A stretch of 64,000 nt of DNA, from assembly GCA_026413225.1 (NCBI GenBank), contig CM048552.1:45957001-46021000 (forward strand). The letters run 5' to 3'. This document shows, piece after piece, positions 36,539-49,279 of this stretch (positions are counted from its first letter, which is position 1; each line of letters begins with the position of its first letter). Source of the DNA: Otis tarda (taxonomy: Eukaryota > Chordata > Aves > Otidiformes > Otididae). The translations under genes were made by a program, and so were the position numbers. The notes below the pieces were generated by a model that saw only the letters and a list, made by a program, of their open reading frames with translations, had not been told where the DNA came from and ran no database searches.

Positions 36539-37932
36539 AAGAAAAAATTTGGAGTTGGTGGTTTCACATAAGTAAAAGTATGGCTAGGTTCCTAGGTGAC
36601 ATAGAAGAATGTATAGAGACAAAGCTGGTAATGTGGAAGAGGCAAAACTGGGGGTTCATTGCAACAAAAAATGTTATCAATGTTGTCAGGCAAATACAAT
36701 TTTCATTTCATACTATGATGATATTATCTGTCAGGAGAAATGAGTAAACCATAGTACTGATATTTATCTTTCTTTGATAAATCTTTGCAGTAACTCTTTG
36801 CACATAACTATTGTATTTTCAGAGCTTCGTTATATATAATATATATCTATACAGCCTGTACAGAATTCTAGAAAGTCTCAAGTTGCATTTTCTTTAAAAA
36901 TGCATTATGTAATGGATAGCCCATATAGATATGAACACTTGCATGGTCTATATAAAATTTAAAATAAGTTTTATTTGTTATAACTTCATTATTAAATATG
37001 AAAATACCAAAACCTGACAATATACATGCTCCTTATCATAAAGGAATTATGGTTTTATAATTTTTGCATCTTTTGAGTGATTGTCTTTTCTAATATGGCA
37101 AATTCTTCTTTTTTTTTTTTTTCCAAATTACATTTGCTTTTAAGACTATGGGATGTCCACCATATGTAGAACAATTTTGGATTATGCTAATTTCTGCAAT
37201 AAGAATGTAAGGCCCTGCTGACCATCAGTTCTGAACGTGAATGAAAGTTAGATACAATTAAAAAATATATTGTCAAACATGTCACCTCCATGTCATTTCA
37301 AGACTTACACATTTTAGGGGTTGTTCTGGGTTTCTAAAGCTGAAAAAGTTAACAGAGATTAATATTTTCCAGCTGAGCTATAGAGTATCTTTAATATGTA
37401 CATTGTTATTTCTAATGGTTTGGTAGATAGAGTCTGCCCAAATTTACTTTGGAAACCTGTTTAGAGCATTAGAGGTGATATCTTATTTTGGACTTTTGGA
37501 AGATCTACCATACAGTCACTGAAACAGGCTTGTATCTCAAATTATTTAAAATTCTGAGGTGTGACATACATGTGAAATGAGATAGGATTATCATAGCTGA
37601 GATCTGAAATCTAGTATAGATGGAAAAGATTTATGTACTGGACATTTATTTATCTTTGGTTTGCATGGCACATACACAGATTTTCCTTAAAGACAGCCAT
37701 ACTAGTCTTTGGTCCTGGATACAATTTTGAAAGAATTGTCTCACCTAATAGCTTAGTAATATAGGAGCTGGGCTTTTGCTTCTATAGTTTTTAATGTCTT
37801 TGGGAAATGTAGTACAGGAATTTGGGCATCTTTATTCTGCTTTGTAATGTTTAATTTTTACAGACACTGTAATACCTTTATCAAAACTGCTTCATACAAC
37901 TGGCCAACAGGAAATGTATGTCAGAAATGCTA

Positions 37933-38066
37933 TGTTGGATTGGACTTTGAGCAACCTGGCCTAGTAGAAAGTGTCCCTGCCCAGAGCAGGGGGTTTGGAA
38001 CTAGGTGATCTTTAAGATCCCCTCCAACCCAAACCATTCTGTGATTCTCTGATTCTACGAAATTCT
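37933..38066 (+). mobile_element. CR1 3'-end fragment
   Basis: The last ~130 bases of a CR1: GGACTTTGAGCAACCTGG at the ORF2 end, AAGTGTCCCTGCCCAGAGCA, then GGAACTAGGTGATCTTTAAG, CCCTCCAACCCAAACCATTC and a worn ATTCTGTG/ATTCTCTG/ATTCTACG tail. It is 5'-truncated with a normal 3' end. It lies tail-to-tail with another CR1 at 38226-38590. Confidence 0.9.
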
Positions 38067-38225
38067 ACCAGTCAAGTGCCTTTCTCCATTTTGGATTCAA
38101 AGCTCAGAGTCCTCATCTAAGACCAGACACTTTTACTCCTTTCAGAAACAGAGTTGGCTTAGATTATTATTTTAAACATGACATTGGTCAGGCTGTTGTA
38201 CACTTTTTGTATTATTTTGAAATTA

Positions 38226-38590
38226 CAGAATCACAGAAGATTTGAAATTGGCAGGGACCCCTGCAGATCATCTAGTCCAGTACACCTGCTCAAAGCAGGG
38301 TGAGTTACAGTGGGTTGCGCAGGGCCATGTCTAGTCAGGTTTTGAGTATCCTCAAGGATGGAAACACCGCAACTTTTCTGATTAGCCTATTCTAGTCTTC
38401 GATCACCTTCACAGTAAAAGTGTATGATGTATTTCAGTTTGTGTTCATTGTCTTTTGTCCATTCACAGCGCAGCACTGAGAAGAGTCTGGCTCCATCTTC
38501 TTTACTCAGGCATTGACAGTTGTTAGATGCACTGATAGTCTTATCAATCAGCCTCCCTGACCTTCATCTTCTCCAGGTTTAATAGCCATC
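38226..38590 (-). mobile_element. Older CR1 3'-end fragment
   Basis: Minus-strand CR1 of a more diverged subfamily. On the plus strand it begins with the CR1 end signal ACAGAATCACAGAAGATTTG, then GGCAGGGACCCCTGCAGATC, ATCTAGTCCAGTACACCTGC and CTCAAGGATGGAAACACCGC. It fades into sequence ending TTCATCTTCTCCAGGTTTAA near 38580. It covers the 3' UTR and the end of ORF2, too eroded for a readable frame. The outer limit at 38590 is approximate. Confidence 0.82.
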
Positions 38591-39687
38591 CATTTATCAT
38601 GCAGGAGCAGGAGACCATGAAATAAACTTTGCAGACAGTAGACTAGGTAATTCTGGATGTGAAGGAGGCAAGAGAGAACACAGATCTGAGCAGAAAACAG
38701 CATGCACAGCCAGTTCTGAAGGCCAGAAACAATGTTGTGTTTAGTACAGAAAGCTAGAAATGAAGTCGTGGGTTTCGTGCTTCATTTCCAGGAGCCTGGA
38801 AGTTTTCTTTAGCTGAACAAATGAAAGTTCTGTGAACAATCACAGATTCAGAACTCAGCTGGACTCGATCTTTTATTGTATCTGACATTCAATCCACATC
38901 TAACTATTTTTCCTTACAGCTAAAAGTGATTTAACAAGAATATTCCCGTGCTAATGAAAAAATAGCCCTCCAGTAATGATCTCAACTAAATTGTTCATGT
39001 TTGCTTTAGAGAAAACGATATAAATATCAAATAAACATTGTGTTTCAAGAGAGAGAGGGAAAAAAACCCTGCTAGAGGGTGAAATTTCTTTTCTGCACAT
39101 GAACATGGCTTGTAAGGATTTAACCCTGAGCGAAGTCAGATTTTTTTTCTGCAGTTGTATGAAAACAATAGATCATGCTACTTAGGGTTTTTTTTTTTTT
39201 TTGGCATTTGTAACAAATTATTTCTGTGATCACAAATGAGCTCTATTTTAAACTAAAAAAGTTTGAACAATAAAGTTTGAAACATGCTCCCTCATTTCTA
39301 CCTTCTCTCCCAGCTATTAATAAGCTGATGATCATATATGTCATTGATGCCATTTACCTAAGGAATTACAGAAAGTAACTAGAAAAGAAAAATCAGTTAC
39401 TTGTGGCTGAAAAACCCTCCACAACTAACAGAATTGTAGCTAGATGATCAAGCCAATGGTTTCCAACACATCTATAGAACAGGCACTTTCATTTTGTTGT
39501 TTAAACCATAATCACACTTTAAATTATTAAAGCATGAGGCAGAGATGAAGATGGATTCTTTCCTTATCAGTCAGTTTATCCTGATTTGTAATAGCTGTCA
39601 TTCAGATTAAATAAAACTCTGGCTCTCACGTTGTGGAAACTCTGGCTTTCACAAGGTTGAACAAACTCACTCTACCTCCAAGCCCTA
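38591..39687. other. Non-coding stretch
   Basis: AT-rich sequence between two CR1 copies, with a run of about 14 T near 39188-39201. No frame or repeat family is recognised. Confidence 0.6.
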
Positions 39688-40421
39688 TCATAGAATCATA
39701 GAATGGTTAGAGTTGGAAGGGACCTTCAAAGGTCATCTAGTCCAACCCCCCTGCAAGGAGCAGGGACATCCCCAACTAGATCAGGTTGCTCAGAGCCTCA
39801 TCCAACCTGGCCTTGAATGTTTCCAGGGATGGGGCATCTACCACCTCTCTGGGCAACCTGTTCCAGTGTTCTACAACTCGCATTGTAAAAAAATTTTTCC
39901 TAATATCCAATCTAAATCTACCCCCCTCTATTTTAAAACCATTACTCCTTGTCCTATCACAACAGGCCCTACTGAACAGTCTCTCCCCATCTTTTTTGTA
40001 GGCCCCCTTGAGGTATTGGAAGACCGCTATCAGGTCTCCCCAGAGCCTCCTCTTCTCCAGGCTGAACAGCCTCAACTGTCTCAGCCTGCCCTCATAGGAG
40101 AGGTGCTCCAACCCTCTTATCATCTTCGTGGCCCTCCTCTGGACCCTTTCCAACTGGTCCATGTCCTTCTTATGTTGGGGGCTCCAGAACTGGACACAGT
40201 ACTCCAGGTGGGGTCTCACCAGGGCAGAGTAGAGGGGGAGAATCACCTCCCTTGACCTGCTGGCCACGCTCCTCTTGATGCAGCCCAGGATGCGGTTGGC
40301 CTTCTGGGCCGCAAGGACGCATTGCCAGCTCATGTTGAGCTTCTCATCCACCACCACTCCCAAGTCCTCGTTAGGGCTGGTCTCAATCCATTATCCGCCC
40401 AGCCTGTATTTGTGCCTATCA
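39688..40421 (-). mobile_element. CR1 LINE, 5'-truncated, well preserved
   Basis: A ~730-bp minus-strand CR1 with an intact 3' end. The plus strand starts TCATAGAATCATAGAATGG, the complement of the ATTCTATG tail. It then carries the 3' UTR and the C-terminal third of ORF2 up to a reading of HKYRLGG, where similarity stops near 40421. The copy shares long blocks with the CR1 at 5998-6529, and both probably belong to the same or sister subfamilies. It keeps a long open ORF2 frame (see the pseudogene entry), so it is among the younger CR1 copies in the window. It is 5'-truncated, lacking most of the reverse transcriptase and the endonuclease, so it is non-autonomous. Confidence 0.95.
39776..40390 (-). 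pseudogene. CR1 ORF2 C-terminal remnant
   Basis: About 204 codons of the ORF2 C-terminal region, open from just after an in-frame TAA at 40391-40393 to a stop at 39776-39778. Visible blocks in order are [102 protein letters not shown] and [13 protein letters not shown]. There is no ATG at the upstream end and the reverse-transcriptase core is missing. It is a truncated retrotransposon reading frame, not a host gene. The region after HKYRLGG matches the part that the 17.4-18.7 kb copy has lost. Confidence 0.93.
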
Positions 40422-41541
40422 ACATTCTGAACTTAGCATGAGCTTTCACAATGCAGAAACCAGATGGAGTTTTTGTTGAAACTGGCCTGGAGATATTATC
40501 TTTATTAGATTTTTTGCAATCATACTGCAATTAATTTTATAAATTTTGTAGCTAACAATAGAAGTCTAGTTTTTCTGCAGTTTCCTATTATACAGAAATC
40601 CTCAAACTCCTGAGCAATTATTTATCTGCATTGACAATCAGACCCAGGACTGAACTCTTTTGGACCTTATATAATAGGCTTTCTGCTTTATTTTCTTTTT
40701 TAAAATAACTTACTTACATATCTTGCATATTGGTTATATAATACCACTTTCTATACAGCACTTCTTTTTTTTTATGTAAATCACTGACATTTCATTTTTC
40801 TCCAAAAAGTGAATTAATGCAGGAGTCTAGCTTTCAATTCCCTGTCCAACAAAATATGCAAGAGAATTACATCATAATGAGGAAAAAAAAAATACCGGAG
40901 CGAGAATTCAGAAGAGAAAGTAGAATGAACATCTTTGACTACATGACTTTATGGAATAAAAACTACGGGTCACAATTAAATAGCAATGAGTTCTGAGACA
41001 AATGAGTCACAAATATGCCAGGAAATTTTCTGTAAGCATCAGCACTGGGAATTTAGGGTTAGAACTGCATAGCTGCAGAAGAGAGATATCTCAGGTTTAA
41101 TTTCCTAAAATATGTCTCCGTAAGGGCAAAAGCAATTTCTATTTGCATTATTATAGTAGCATTAAAAAAAAAAAAACCCGCTATCTTTAGGCAATAACAT
41201 TTGTGAATAATAGAAAACAGCATGTGATTATTCTGTCATTATAAAGAGAGAGAGATTGAGAGAAAAAATCTAAATTCATTGTAGCATACATTAACCTCAA
41301 GGGACATTACCTCAGCGGAAGCACCTTATGCACTACTTGCCAGCTAGAGAGTTTGCCCCATAGGAAGTATGTTACTAGTCAGTGTCCAATTAATGTCTCT
41401 AATAAAATCTTTAAAATCTTTTGAAAATGGAGAAATCTGATCTAGGAAAAGCAGGCAGTAAAAGTTCTCAAGCCACTAATTGCTGTGGACTCTGGCATTC
41501 ACTTTCAGATTAAAACATCTAAAAATATTTGTTCATATGTT
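40422..41541. other. Non-coding stretch
   Basis: AT-rich sequence between two CR1 fragments. It has an A13-14 run near 41164-41177 and a short GA repeat near 41246-41263, and no recognisable gene. Confidence 0.6.
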
Positions 41542-41758
41542 CATGTTTCTTCACTATGGGGGTGATGAGGCACTGGAACAGGTTTCCCTGAGAAGTAGTG
41601 GATGCCCCATCCCTGGAAGTGTTTAAGGCCAGCTTGGATGGGGCTTTGAGAGGCCAGGTCTAGTGGAAGGTGTCCCTGCCCATGGCAGCGAGGTTGGAAC
41701 TAGATGACCTTTAAGGTCCCTTACAACCCAAACCATTCTATGATTCTATAATTCTATA
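41542..41758 (+). mobile_element. CR1 3'-end fragment
   Basis: About 215 bases of CR1 3' sequence: GGCACTGGAACAGGTTTCCC, GTGGATGCCCCATCCCTGGA, TTTAAGGCCAGCTTGGATGG, GAACTAGATGACCTTTAAGG and the tail ATTCTATGATTCTATAATTC. It is 5'-truncated; the ORF2 end is broken. This subfamily's 3' UTR (AAGGTGTCCCTGCCCATGGC) resembles the 37.9-kb copy more than the 6.0 or 39.7-kb copies. Confidence 0.92.
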
Positions 41759-44005
41759 TGAACATCTGTATGTGAACTAAGTATCAGTTTCTTATATAGT
41801 CAAGAAAGATTTAATTAGCACAGCTAATGACTCTGCTGAGAAAAGAAAGTTCCTACAGGTTTACACCAATGACCCACTTATCCCAGTGCTCTGCCTTTGA
41901 CAGTAGCTCTAGTGCAGGCTAATAGGGGAGTGTGGCACATCATGGAGCATAGGAATCTGGCTGCTTTTTGCTTGAAGTCTGTAGCTCTCCTATTCCCCTA
42001 TAATTCACTAATTTTGTATTAGGGTTATTAGAGGGTACATCCCTGTCTACTCTTTTGGTATCTGCTTTTGGACATGCTGTCCATGAATTCACCCAATGGA
42101 AGACAGTGGGTGTAAGAGTCACATTGAGATTAGTTCAATCCAGCTGCTGCCACTCAGGCTCTAGGACCACTTGATATGCCCTAAAATATCACCTTTTCTT
42201 CTCTTGCTGCTCCAGCGAGCACTGGCCTCCCATGAGTCCTCTGTCAGACCTAATCCCATGCTGAGGTTTCACAGAGCCTGTGAACATCTTAAACAGCATC
42301 AAATAGCTCTGAGATCAGTTTTCCATATGCAGGTCTCAAATGCCTTTTAAGATGTCCGAAGGTAACCTGGCCAACTTCCAAATGCCACTCTAAGGTAGTC
42401 TTTCAGGGACTCTTTGCTGTACCTTTTGCAGATTATTTTGCAGATTTCTCACATTCTTTATGATGTCTTATATCACACTATATTTATGCAACTAATTCAA
42501 GCCACTAGTAAACACAGTTAGTGGAGTATACAAAGCAATTCAGTCTATCCTGAAGTATACATCTACTGACCAATCAGCTGGATGGTTCACTAGGTTACAT
42601 TGATAGTACTGATAAGGTCTTCAGTGAACAATGAGAGCTTAAGAATTTGGCTCAAGCATTGACACTTCTGTGCAGACATCCACATTTAGCTGTCACAATT
42701 TCAGATTCACTCCCATCCCACTGTGTGACGAATACAGTCTTCCCTCTGATACAATAGCTCTGTTATATTATAACAGATCATGGTTGTAAAATAGCATTTT
42801 TATGGTATTCTCCATTGTCATAGATAACCAAAAAGTGTGAATTTACAAATTTGTGAAATATTGAGTACATCAGCCTGTTGTAAAATGGAGCACAAGTTCA
42901 TAATACAGAAATTTTTTCATTGGTTTATATTTGCAGTAAAAATAATTCAGATGACAAAATATAGAAAACACAGAAAGAATATTGCACTGCAGCTGGGCAA
43001 ATTATTTTCTTTTAAGTTGGTCTGTCCCTAATCTCTCTGTTAGGTTAAATTTCTGCATTGTAGTTCTTACTACTAAGTATTCTCTTCTTCATTTGTAAAA
43101 TTGGCTTCTTGGCTAGATTACATAGCCCTCCTATACTTAAAGTCATGTGATTCCCAAAATGCCACAGGTCATTCTATAAGAAAAAAAGACTGCTGTGTCA
43201 CACAACTTATGGTCTAATCAAGGAGCCTATCCTTCAGGACAAAGTGAGAGTTTCGTTTATGATTACTAAGACACAAGAGGGAAATGAGATTCATTTTTGA
43301 ACCAATGTTTTTTTGAGGCCATAGAATTCTCAAAAAAAATATTTAAAACTAAAGGCAGAAGGGAAAAAAATATTAACAAAGCAGCAGAGCTTTCTCCCTC
43401 TTCTCTTTGGAAAACATTCATTTTCTGAAAACTGCATTTTTACTGAAATTCTTTCTGCTTTCACAGAAACTTCTTCATTTACCTTAATAATCAATATTCT
43501 GTTAGTTTGAAGGCTGTGGGAGTTGAGCCTTTCTGCCAAAGGATGATCTATTGTTTCTAAGCTGCTTGCCTGTGTATTCTGAAGATTTTTAACTTAGAAT
43601 TTTGTTTCTGACATGCTGTGCTGATGCTACTACCTTTAGCAACAAACAGTGGCCCAACCGGGATATTTCATCATCTGTCTTGGGAATGATTTGTTTGTGG
43701 ATGAGGCACACAACTTAATAGCCACAGATATGGCTGCATTACGATTACATCTGAAGCGTAGAGCTCATTGATGGACCACTGCTTATGGAGGAACACTAGT
43801 AGAGTTTTTCACCAGCCAGTGTTCCTTCACTTGTTATTTCATGTCTGTCCTTTGTGGGATATAGCTTGTTCAATAAGTTGTCTTGATGTCATAGTCCAAA
43901 AACTGATCAGAAAGACTAATAATGTTATCCTTTGAACAGGATAAGAATTATTATGACCAAGAGAGTCAGTATGTTTTCTCTGGTTTTACAGAATTTTCTA
44001 CAATG

Positions 44006-44059
44006 GCTAGCAGACAATGTGGAACTAGAAATGCTAGTAGACAATATGGTACAAGGCCC
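44006..44059 (+). repeat. Imperfect 27-bp tandem duplication
   Basis: Two adjacent units (44006-44032 and 44033-44059) share GCTAG(C/T)AGACAAT(G/A)TGG and diverge only towards the end. In the frame starting at 44003 they would read ASRQCGTRN then ASRQYGTRP. The in-frame look follows simply from a unit length divisible by three. Confidence 0.75.
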
Positions 44060-45860
44060 TTGTCACCAAGAGATGTTGTGATTTCCTCAGGTCCAAGGGT
44101 AGACTGGACAAAAGATATCTACTGTGGGCTGTGAAGTGAAAACATCATCTAGCTTTGTAAACAGGCACTTGGGGAATACTTAGGGCAAGTAATATATCTG
44201 TCCTGTTTTCACTCATCCAGAGGCATATGCTCATAGCTACTGTTAGACACAGGGTTAGAGCTACTTACACTCCCTGCTCAAAGTCTTTACTTCCAGTTTA
44301 ATATTCTTATGTTAAGTAAATTCCACAACACTCTTCTTTGGGTTTTGAGGCTTTTTTTTTTTTCAGTTTCTTCAGGCCTCTAAGAACCTCTTCCTTACCT
44401 AAGAAGTTTCCTATTGAGAGTCTTTTCCATGAGGCTGTCCTTTGTTGTTTGAGAATTATCACATATTCTTTTAATCCTTTGAGACTAGTTATAAAACTAA
44501 CTGCTTTTAATTCATTCCTTATGTTCCCTTTTAGTCACCATGAAATTATTAGTCTGTCAGTGTTCTATAAAAAGATAGTTACACTTGATATATTGCATGC
44601 ATTAAATATCTATAAGAATTAATCCCTGGAAGACAACATTGAATAGTAAGTGTAAGAGTTTCATAAGTGAGTTAAATGCCTTCTGTTTTAAACTCCTAAA
44701 TAGTTAACATCTCAAATAGATAATTAAATAAATAGATATAAATCTATTCAAAGGTTTCATTTTAAGTTCTCAGTAAAAATAATTTTGTCAAGACGATAGT
44801 AAATCTTTTGATATGCGGGCAGATAATGGAAATAATATGCACAGTTAGTAAAATCTTCTTTCTTTTCTCTTGCATACATATAAAGAACTTAAAATAGTGA
44901 TTCTCGATTTAGGTGCGTGATACATAAAATTTTCCCAGTGTTCTAAAAACTGCAGCTGTATTTTCCTGTCTTGAAAGGCAACTAACTGGATTAAGAAAGT
45001 ATATAAAAGAAAATTCCTTCTTTACCTAGATGAACTAAATACTAATCCTTCATTGTTAATTGAAAGACTCTTGGAAATGATAATGCTTCTGTTTATTTTT
45101 CAGTAGGATACCTTGAAATTCAGTGTTGTAGTGAGTACTCAGTAGAGATGTATTTCCTATGGGTTTTGACCTTTATTTTACATTCTTTTTAATGGTAATT
45201 TAACTACTGTGCATGAATTCTTAAAATCTCAGTAAATTAAAAGAGGGGTTGAAGACACTATATATTGAAGTATAAGAAGAAGATAAAGCAGGTGAGAAAG
45301 ATGCTTTAGAAAACAATTCTCAGGAGGTTGTGGGTAGAGCAGAGAAATGAGGATGAGATAGGTCATAAATGGACAATGAGAGAGCAAGGCTTGATTCAGT
45401 GAAATGCAAGGAGGAGGTAGGGGCAATATATTTGGACTAAAGTTAGCCATGACATGCACTCTTACATTTTAATTAAAACTGACCATTGAAATTGACCTCT
45501 CATGGTTTTAGTGTAATTATGACAACAAAGTATAAGAGACCTTTGAGACCATGTGGTACTCAAACTGCAATTTTATTGCTTCTCTTGCCAGCTGCTACCT
45601 GGGGTACTTTTCCCCATTGTGTTACTCTGACACTGTTACTTATTGCCTATTTCCTCCTGCTTCAGCACAGCTCAGAAGCTCTGAGACAGAACACTGTGTA
45701 ATGGCTTCAGTCTATCCTAATAGCAAAGTGGACACTGGTTTAACATATGAAGAGAGTGCAAAGGGTCTCAGGAGACTTTTCAACAGACAGTTCTAGTATA
45801 ATTCCCGCTTTCATTTATCATCTCTCTTAGGTCTGAGAGTCTTACCTTCTAATCCACTTT

Positions 45861-45878
45861 AAAAAAAAAAAAAAAAAA
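45861..45878. repeat. A18 homopolymer
   Basis: Eighteen consecutive A followed by GGGCCC. No adjoining retroposon is recognisable. Confidence 0.9.
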
Positions 45879-47493
45879 GGGCCCAAGAATATTGTTAAGC
45901 ATATGCTTCATTTAGTCCCAGCAGCAAGTATGCAAAAGTCTCTATATCCACTGAAATTATGTGATTAAAAATTGGACTTTCAGGATAAAGATTTCAAATT
46001 TTTTCTTCTGAATCTAGCATATGTCAAAGAAAGGAATAAAGCCTCCACTATATATATAATACCAATATGAAACACAAGATACATATACTTTATTCATGTC
46101 TATAGGCATTTCAATTATGGTTCATAATTTTAAAAAGTGATGAGGATCTAATAATGATAAAATCTATAAGAAGAGTCAGTCTTTCATTTTCCTCCTTAAT
46201 TAAACTATGATTCTGTTATTAATATATCCAGTGCTCCTATTTGTATAGCTCCATGTGCAGGTTAGCATCCAAGGTGGGATGAAGATTGAATCTGCCTGTC
46301 ATTGGTGAGTACCCAGCAGAAAATAATCTTGATTTCTGACCGCTGAATCTGGAGTTCACTATAGCTCAAATATTCAACCCACTAAAACGTCAGGAAATGA
46401 AGTAAACTTGTATTGAAAGGGAGAATTATATGTAGACTTTAAAATTTAGCTGTCAGTGGTATTTTTATGGAGGAAAAAATAAATACAAAAATACAAGTTG
46501 TTTTGAACAAGCTAGAAGAAAATTATGTACTGAAAGACAGAAAAAGAAGACAATTATTTAACTTTCTGAGTAAGACACCTATAAAAAGTGACCCACCTTG
46601 AAATTCTTTGTAATTTGTGTCTACTTGTACATAATAATTCCAGCAAAAATATAAAAAATAGTCTAAACTATCTGCATAAGAGGAAGAGACTTTAAGAAAG
46701 ATCTTAATTTAAAATACACAGTAATGCTTATGGAAGGATTTTCTAAATGTGAACCATCTGGTTACTGTGACAATTTGGAGGTCATCTCTATTTTAGCATA
46801 GTAAGCCCAGAATTAACTGTTCTGGCCCTTATTGGTAATAGCAGATCATCCACACAGTTTTGAAAATATGCTCCGCTCCTAAAGCAGTATTACGATTCAG
46901 TGATGTTTACAAATTTAATAGCCAGAATTGACTATATAAAATAAATATGTATTACATTTATTTAAATATATTCATGTATCTACCCAAAACCACCAAGTAC
47001 TCACACTTCATACCTCAAAAATGAAAAATTCTGTGTCTTCTCCAAGAAATATAAAGGAAACTGAAATGTCTAGAGAAGAATTTGAAATCTCCTTTTCTCA
47101 TCCTGTCCTTGACACCCAGCCAAATTCTTTGGTTCTAATCTTGCAAAGGGAAGTTTATGCACATGATTTCCTATTAACTTCAAAAGCATATTGCAAAGGC
47201 ACAAGAAAGCTCAGTTGTTTTCTAGGACTGTCAACCTGCATGTAATTGGAGCCAAAGTGTCAGAAAGAATCACTGGAAATGATCCAGATTTACACCAGAG
47301 AAAATGTGTATAGAGTTAGATTTCTGCTGGTATCTAAATCTCATCTCTGCACATTTTGAAAAGTAGGATTTAAAAAGAATTCCAGTACAGTTCATCTTTT
47401 CTTAATAAAATTGATTCATGTATTTGAAGCCCTAGCCAGGGCTGTTAGAGTAGCTAATTTGAAGATAAATCTCACTTTTAAGGAGATATTTGA

Positions 47494-47556
47494 CCCTTGG
47501 ATGCACACATGCAACTCTCATTATGCTAATGGAAGCCACATTCATGCATCCAAGGG
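47494..47556. repeat. Inverted repeat with 12-bp perfect stem
   Basis: CCCTTGGATGCA at 47494-47505 and its exact complement TGCATCCAAGGG at 47545-47556 flank a 39-base loop. The stem can extend two more pairs past a single bulged A. The surrounding ~150 bases are less AT-rich than average for the window. There is no known family match. Confidence 0.82.
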
Positions 47557-49229
47557 CAAAATTTGTTCCTTAGCAAAATGATGTAAAATAAACAGATAAT
47601 AAAGTGCATCAGTGCAGTAAGGGAAGCTAATTGCATAGGAGGGATTTCCATGGGAGTGTGTCTTTAAACGCTGGGGAAGGAAACTTGAAATAGCAAACAC
47701 AAAATTCACTAGCTTATAAAATTTAAATCTTTCTGAATTTTACTTTCCTACAAACAGACAGTTTTGCAAACAAAACAAAAAAAAAGATAAAAATCAAACT
47801 AGGATTTTTTTTTTTCCATGTGGAAGAAGAAAAGCAAAAATGGGGAGGAGGGCAATCATTTCTTTTTAGAGACATGCTCAAAAGTACAAGACTAAAAAAA
47901 TTCAATATATTTGTCTGAAATAATGTTAATATTACATTTACACATACTACTTATAATGTTGCTTACTGCAGGAGCAGAGAACTCTCACACAAAGGTCTGG
48001 CATGTGTTAAGTTCTGCATAGAAAAATACAGATTTGATTGCTTCCTGTAATTGACAAGATCTGATATTAGGTGCAATGAGCCCAACAAAATACATAAGAA
48101 GCTGAAATGTTTCCACCAATACAGTGCAAAATACATGGAAAGTATACTGATAGTCTCAAAGCTTCAAGTGTTTGCTCTGACTCTTCAGATCAGTGTTCTT
48201 GTTTTCAAACATAGAGCACTGAAAGCAAAGAAGTTTTCCTATTTCTTCCAGAGTACTCTTCTTTCAAATTACTTTAAAGTTGTTTTTAGCACTCTCCTTC
48301 TGTAAAGTCACTGATTTAAATCTCTTCAGCTAGGCATCCACTAGTAAGTGAAACAATTAAACTCTTTCTTCCTGGGAATTTTGCCAAGATAAACCAGCTG
48401 ACTTTGCTCAACAGAAACAAAAAGAAATTTAGAAAAGAAAGGCAATCACTAAACTGTTTAAAAAATAAAAAATAAAATAAAGAAAAAATGATATTAGAAA
48501 ATCCTATGCCATTTATATTATTTTCATTTCTTGTTTTTTAGCTAGTGGACTACCTTGTCATAAAAGGTTACATTCCTTACATTATATGTTGAATCCCAAG
48601 ACAAAAGAAAGAAAGAAGATATATTTGGAAGGGATAGTTCCCATATCTACTGTAAGCATGTTTATTCTCTTGGGCATGAGATCTGAAATCACTTGGAAAA
48701 GCAGCAGCTTCTGAGGAAGAAAAAAGCAGAAGAAAATACAGTCCAAAAGAAATAAACTATACACTGGTGAGACCTATCCTTTGACCCTCCAGGGAATAGC
48801 GGTAATCTTTTTTTCTTGCCAAAAGAGGTAACTTATTATCATCTTATGGCAGTAGCAACTGGCACAGAGTATATCATACACTAATGTGAATGGATAAAAA
48901 TGTGGATCTTCTCCAAAGTCCTGACTGTGAGTTTTTTTCTGTTTCTTCTAATGTAAGATTCAATATGACCTTCCCCACTCTACACAAAGTTCAGTAGTCA
49001 CATATCAGACTTGTTCTCTTCTGACATGTAAAGCACATCTAGACTGACTCACATTAGGAGCTAGACCACTAGGTGCTGCAGAATGTTTTCAATGAACAGC
49101 AAAACCTTAACATTAGATACATTTTCCAGTCACTTATAGTTTCTAGTAATTTTTATTTTAATAAGATTTAGTTATGAGTGTGGTTTTAGAGGTACATTTA
49201 AATTAATGCATTGCCCACTAACAGACAAG

Positions 49230-49279
49230 GTTTTACACCTTTTGTGCTTTTACTGTTTTACACCTTTCATGCTTTTGCA
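49230..49279. repeat. 25-bp imperfect tandem duplication
   Basis: Two adjacent 25-bp units beginning GTTTTACACCTTT agree at 21 of 25 positions. It is a local duplication with no evident function. Confidence 0.8.

Larger units (their letters stand above)
31694..37932. other. Non-coding stretch
   Basis: No recognisable gene. The longest frame, 33512-33967 (+, 151 codons), has no family resemblance I can defend and no clear splice sites. The stretch includes an 11-bp hairpin at 32262-32289, a purine run at 34317-34343, A23 at 36264-36286 and T17 at 36522-36538. The rest is AT-rich. Confidence 0.55.

Noticed and set aside
39713-40255. 180-codon plus-strand frame over the 39.7-40.4 kb CR1
   Set aside because: Antisense shadow of the minus-strand ORF2 remnant.
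41860-42160. Possible very old LINE remnant (segment with GGACATGCTGTCCATGAATT)
   Set aside because: It is faintly similar to ancient CR1-like 3' regions from memory, but there is no tail or frame to confirm it; a profile search would be needed.
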